Source: a virus
Virus record (IMG/VR): IMGVR_UViG_3300001918_000026
Coordinates: 1-38,172 of that record
Strand: one strand, 5' to 3'
DNA: 38,172 bases
Each line of letters starts with the position of its first letter. Position 1 is the stretch's first letter. The position numbers were made by a program, and so were the translations under genes. Of the stretch, positions 37,643-38,172 are shown piece after piece. The notes below the pieces were generated by a model that made no database searches, was not told the origin of the DNA, and saw only the letters and a program-made list of their open reading frames with translations.

Positions 37643-38172
37643 TGAAATACCAATGGGTAAGTCTCGCCATTTTCGTCGTGCTCTCTGTTTCTGGTTGTGC
37701 AGACTCTCACCGTCAAGCTGTCCCGAACCAAGTGACAATGCAAAAAAACACGCAGCAGGCGGGAAGTTGGCTTTCTGTGCCAGATGGCTACAGTGATGAT
37801 TCGTTCCCAATGAGAACAGATGGCGATGAGCGAATGATCCCATCAAAGTTCCCATGGCCTAAGGGCGAACAGTTTCCAGATCGTGTTCAGTCTGTGAATG
37901 CCATGATTCTGGGGAATGCGAGTTTAAACTCGGAAGAGACTATCGTCGTCCAATATGATACGGGATCGGGAGTCTCTAACCCAGTCATTTGCGTGTATAA
38001 AAAGGAAGGCGATACGGCTCACCTTAGCTATGTATGGAGCAAACTGCTAACCTCGATTTATGGATTCAATTCTGTAAATGTTCTGGATAAAGCAATCACC
38101 TTGAAGGCTGACTTCCCAGCCAGTGGTGGCAGAAAAGCCCATTACTCTGAAACATCGCTGCCATTACCATAG
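37639..38172 (+). CDS. Lipoprotein, probable immunity to the RHS toxin 2
   Basis: 177 aa from the ATG in the ATGA overlap (37639-37642), preceded by a GA-rich ribosome-site-like stretch inside the toxin gene. A type II signal peptide runs to a lipobox LSVSGC (Cys20), so it should be lipid-anchored and exposed in the periplasm or at the cell surface. The mature part is beta-rich and polar with no known family. Its anchored location suits protection from an envelope-acting toxin. The gene ends the window. Confidence 0.75.
   Translation: MMKYQWVSLAIFVVLSVSGCADSHRQAVPNQVTMQKNTQQAGSWLSVPDGYSDDSFPMRTDGDERMIPSKFPWPKGEQFPDRVQSVNAMILGNASLNSEETIVVQYDTGSGVSNPVICVYKKEGDTAHLSYVWSKLLTSIYGFNSVNVLDKAITLKADFPASGGRKAHYSETSLPLP

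Noticed and set aside
1-38172. Attachment sites (attL/attR) and tRNA genes
   Set aside because: I compared the left edge with the ends near 36673-36770 and 38172 and saw no convincing direct repeat; no tRNA-like cloverleaf was recognised. They probably lie outside the window.

Overview
The window is almost entirely one temperate siphovirus-type prophage of about 36-38 kb in a moderately GC-rich bacterium. It is laid out like a lambdoid or HK97-like phage: a leftward lysogeny block, divergent regulation, rightward early and replication genes, then packaging, head, tail and fibre genes. The host cannot be fixed from sequence alone. The style of the RHS core proteins, the GC-rich codon use and the leaderless -10/ATG promoters would suit an Armatimonadota (Fimbriimonas-like) host, but that is inference. 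Neither attachment site could be seen: the window starts at the integrase stop codon and ends at the stop codon of the last gene.

Layout. 1-5271 (minus): tyrosine integrase, an overlapping excisionase-like HTH protein, and a tightly coupled operon of mostly unknown genes, including a PD-(D/E)XK-type nuclease and several small proteins that look related to one another. 5272-6119: a LexA/CI-type S24 repressor gene flanked by shared TTGGGACT-type operator elements and divergent promoters. 6120-10548 (plus): a Cro-like HTH protein, small coupled early genes, an initiator-like protein, a DnaB-family helicase and a putative late regulator. 10593-11737: a cargo cassette, described below. 11738-12141: a leader with a near-consensus promoter and a hairpin. 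12142-24618: small membrane/holin-like genes, terminase, portal, S49 protease-scaffold, decoration protein, capsid, connectors, tail tube, a tail chaperone with a predicted -1 frameshift, and tape measure. 24604-26527: a moron island with a leftward membrane-protein pair and a rightward pair that includes a DUF2335 protein and ends at a strong terminator. 26555-36672: tail tip, fibres, a beta-helix spike and a D12-class adenine methylase, then a terminator. 36732-38172: a second cargo cassette.

The most striking feature is a pair of compact RHS toxin-immunity cassettes carried by the prophage, one between the replication and late modules and one at the right end. Each starts with the same promoter arrangement (-35 TTGGCA, a -10, and exactly 9 nt to the ATG) and a nearly identical first 112 nt of coding sequence (4 mismatches), followed by a short RHS core. 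The C-terminal domains then diverge completely. Cassette 1 ends in a secreted-phospholipase-A2-like domain (YGNWCGRG, CCMGHD) and is ATGA-coupled to a two-helix membrane protein. Cassette 2 ends in a Cys/His-containing domain (NNCYSYA, YHWYRQD) and is ATGA-coupled to a lipoprotein. The immunity proteins' predicted locations match envelope-acting toxins. This looks like a phage-borne set of exchangeable, self-promoted RHS toxin-immunity modules.

Other notable signals are four helically phased 9-bp iterons inside the small terminase gene (candidate packaging site), a CCCAAAA slippery site in the tail chaperone, an internal Shine-Dalgarno start for a scaffold protein, repeated leaderless promoters, and no recognisable endolysin.
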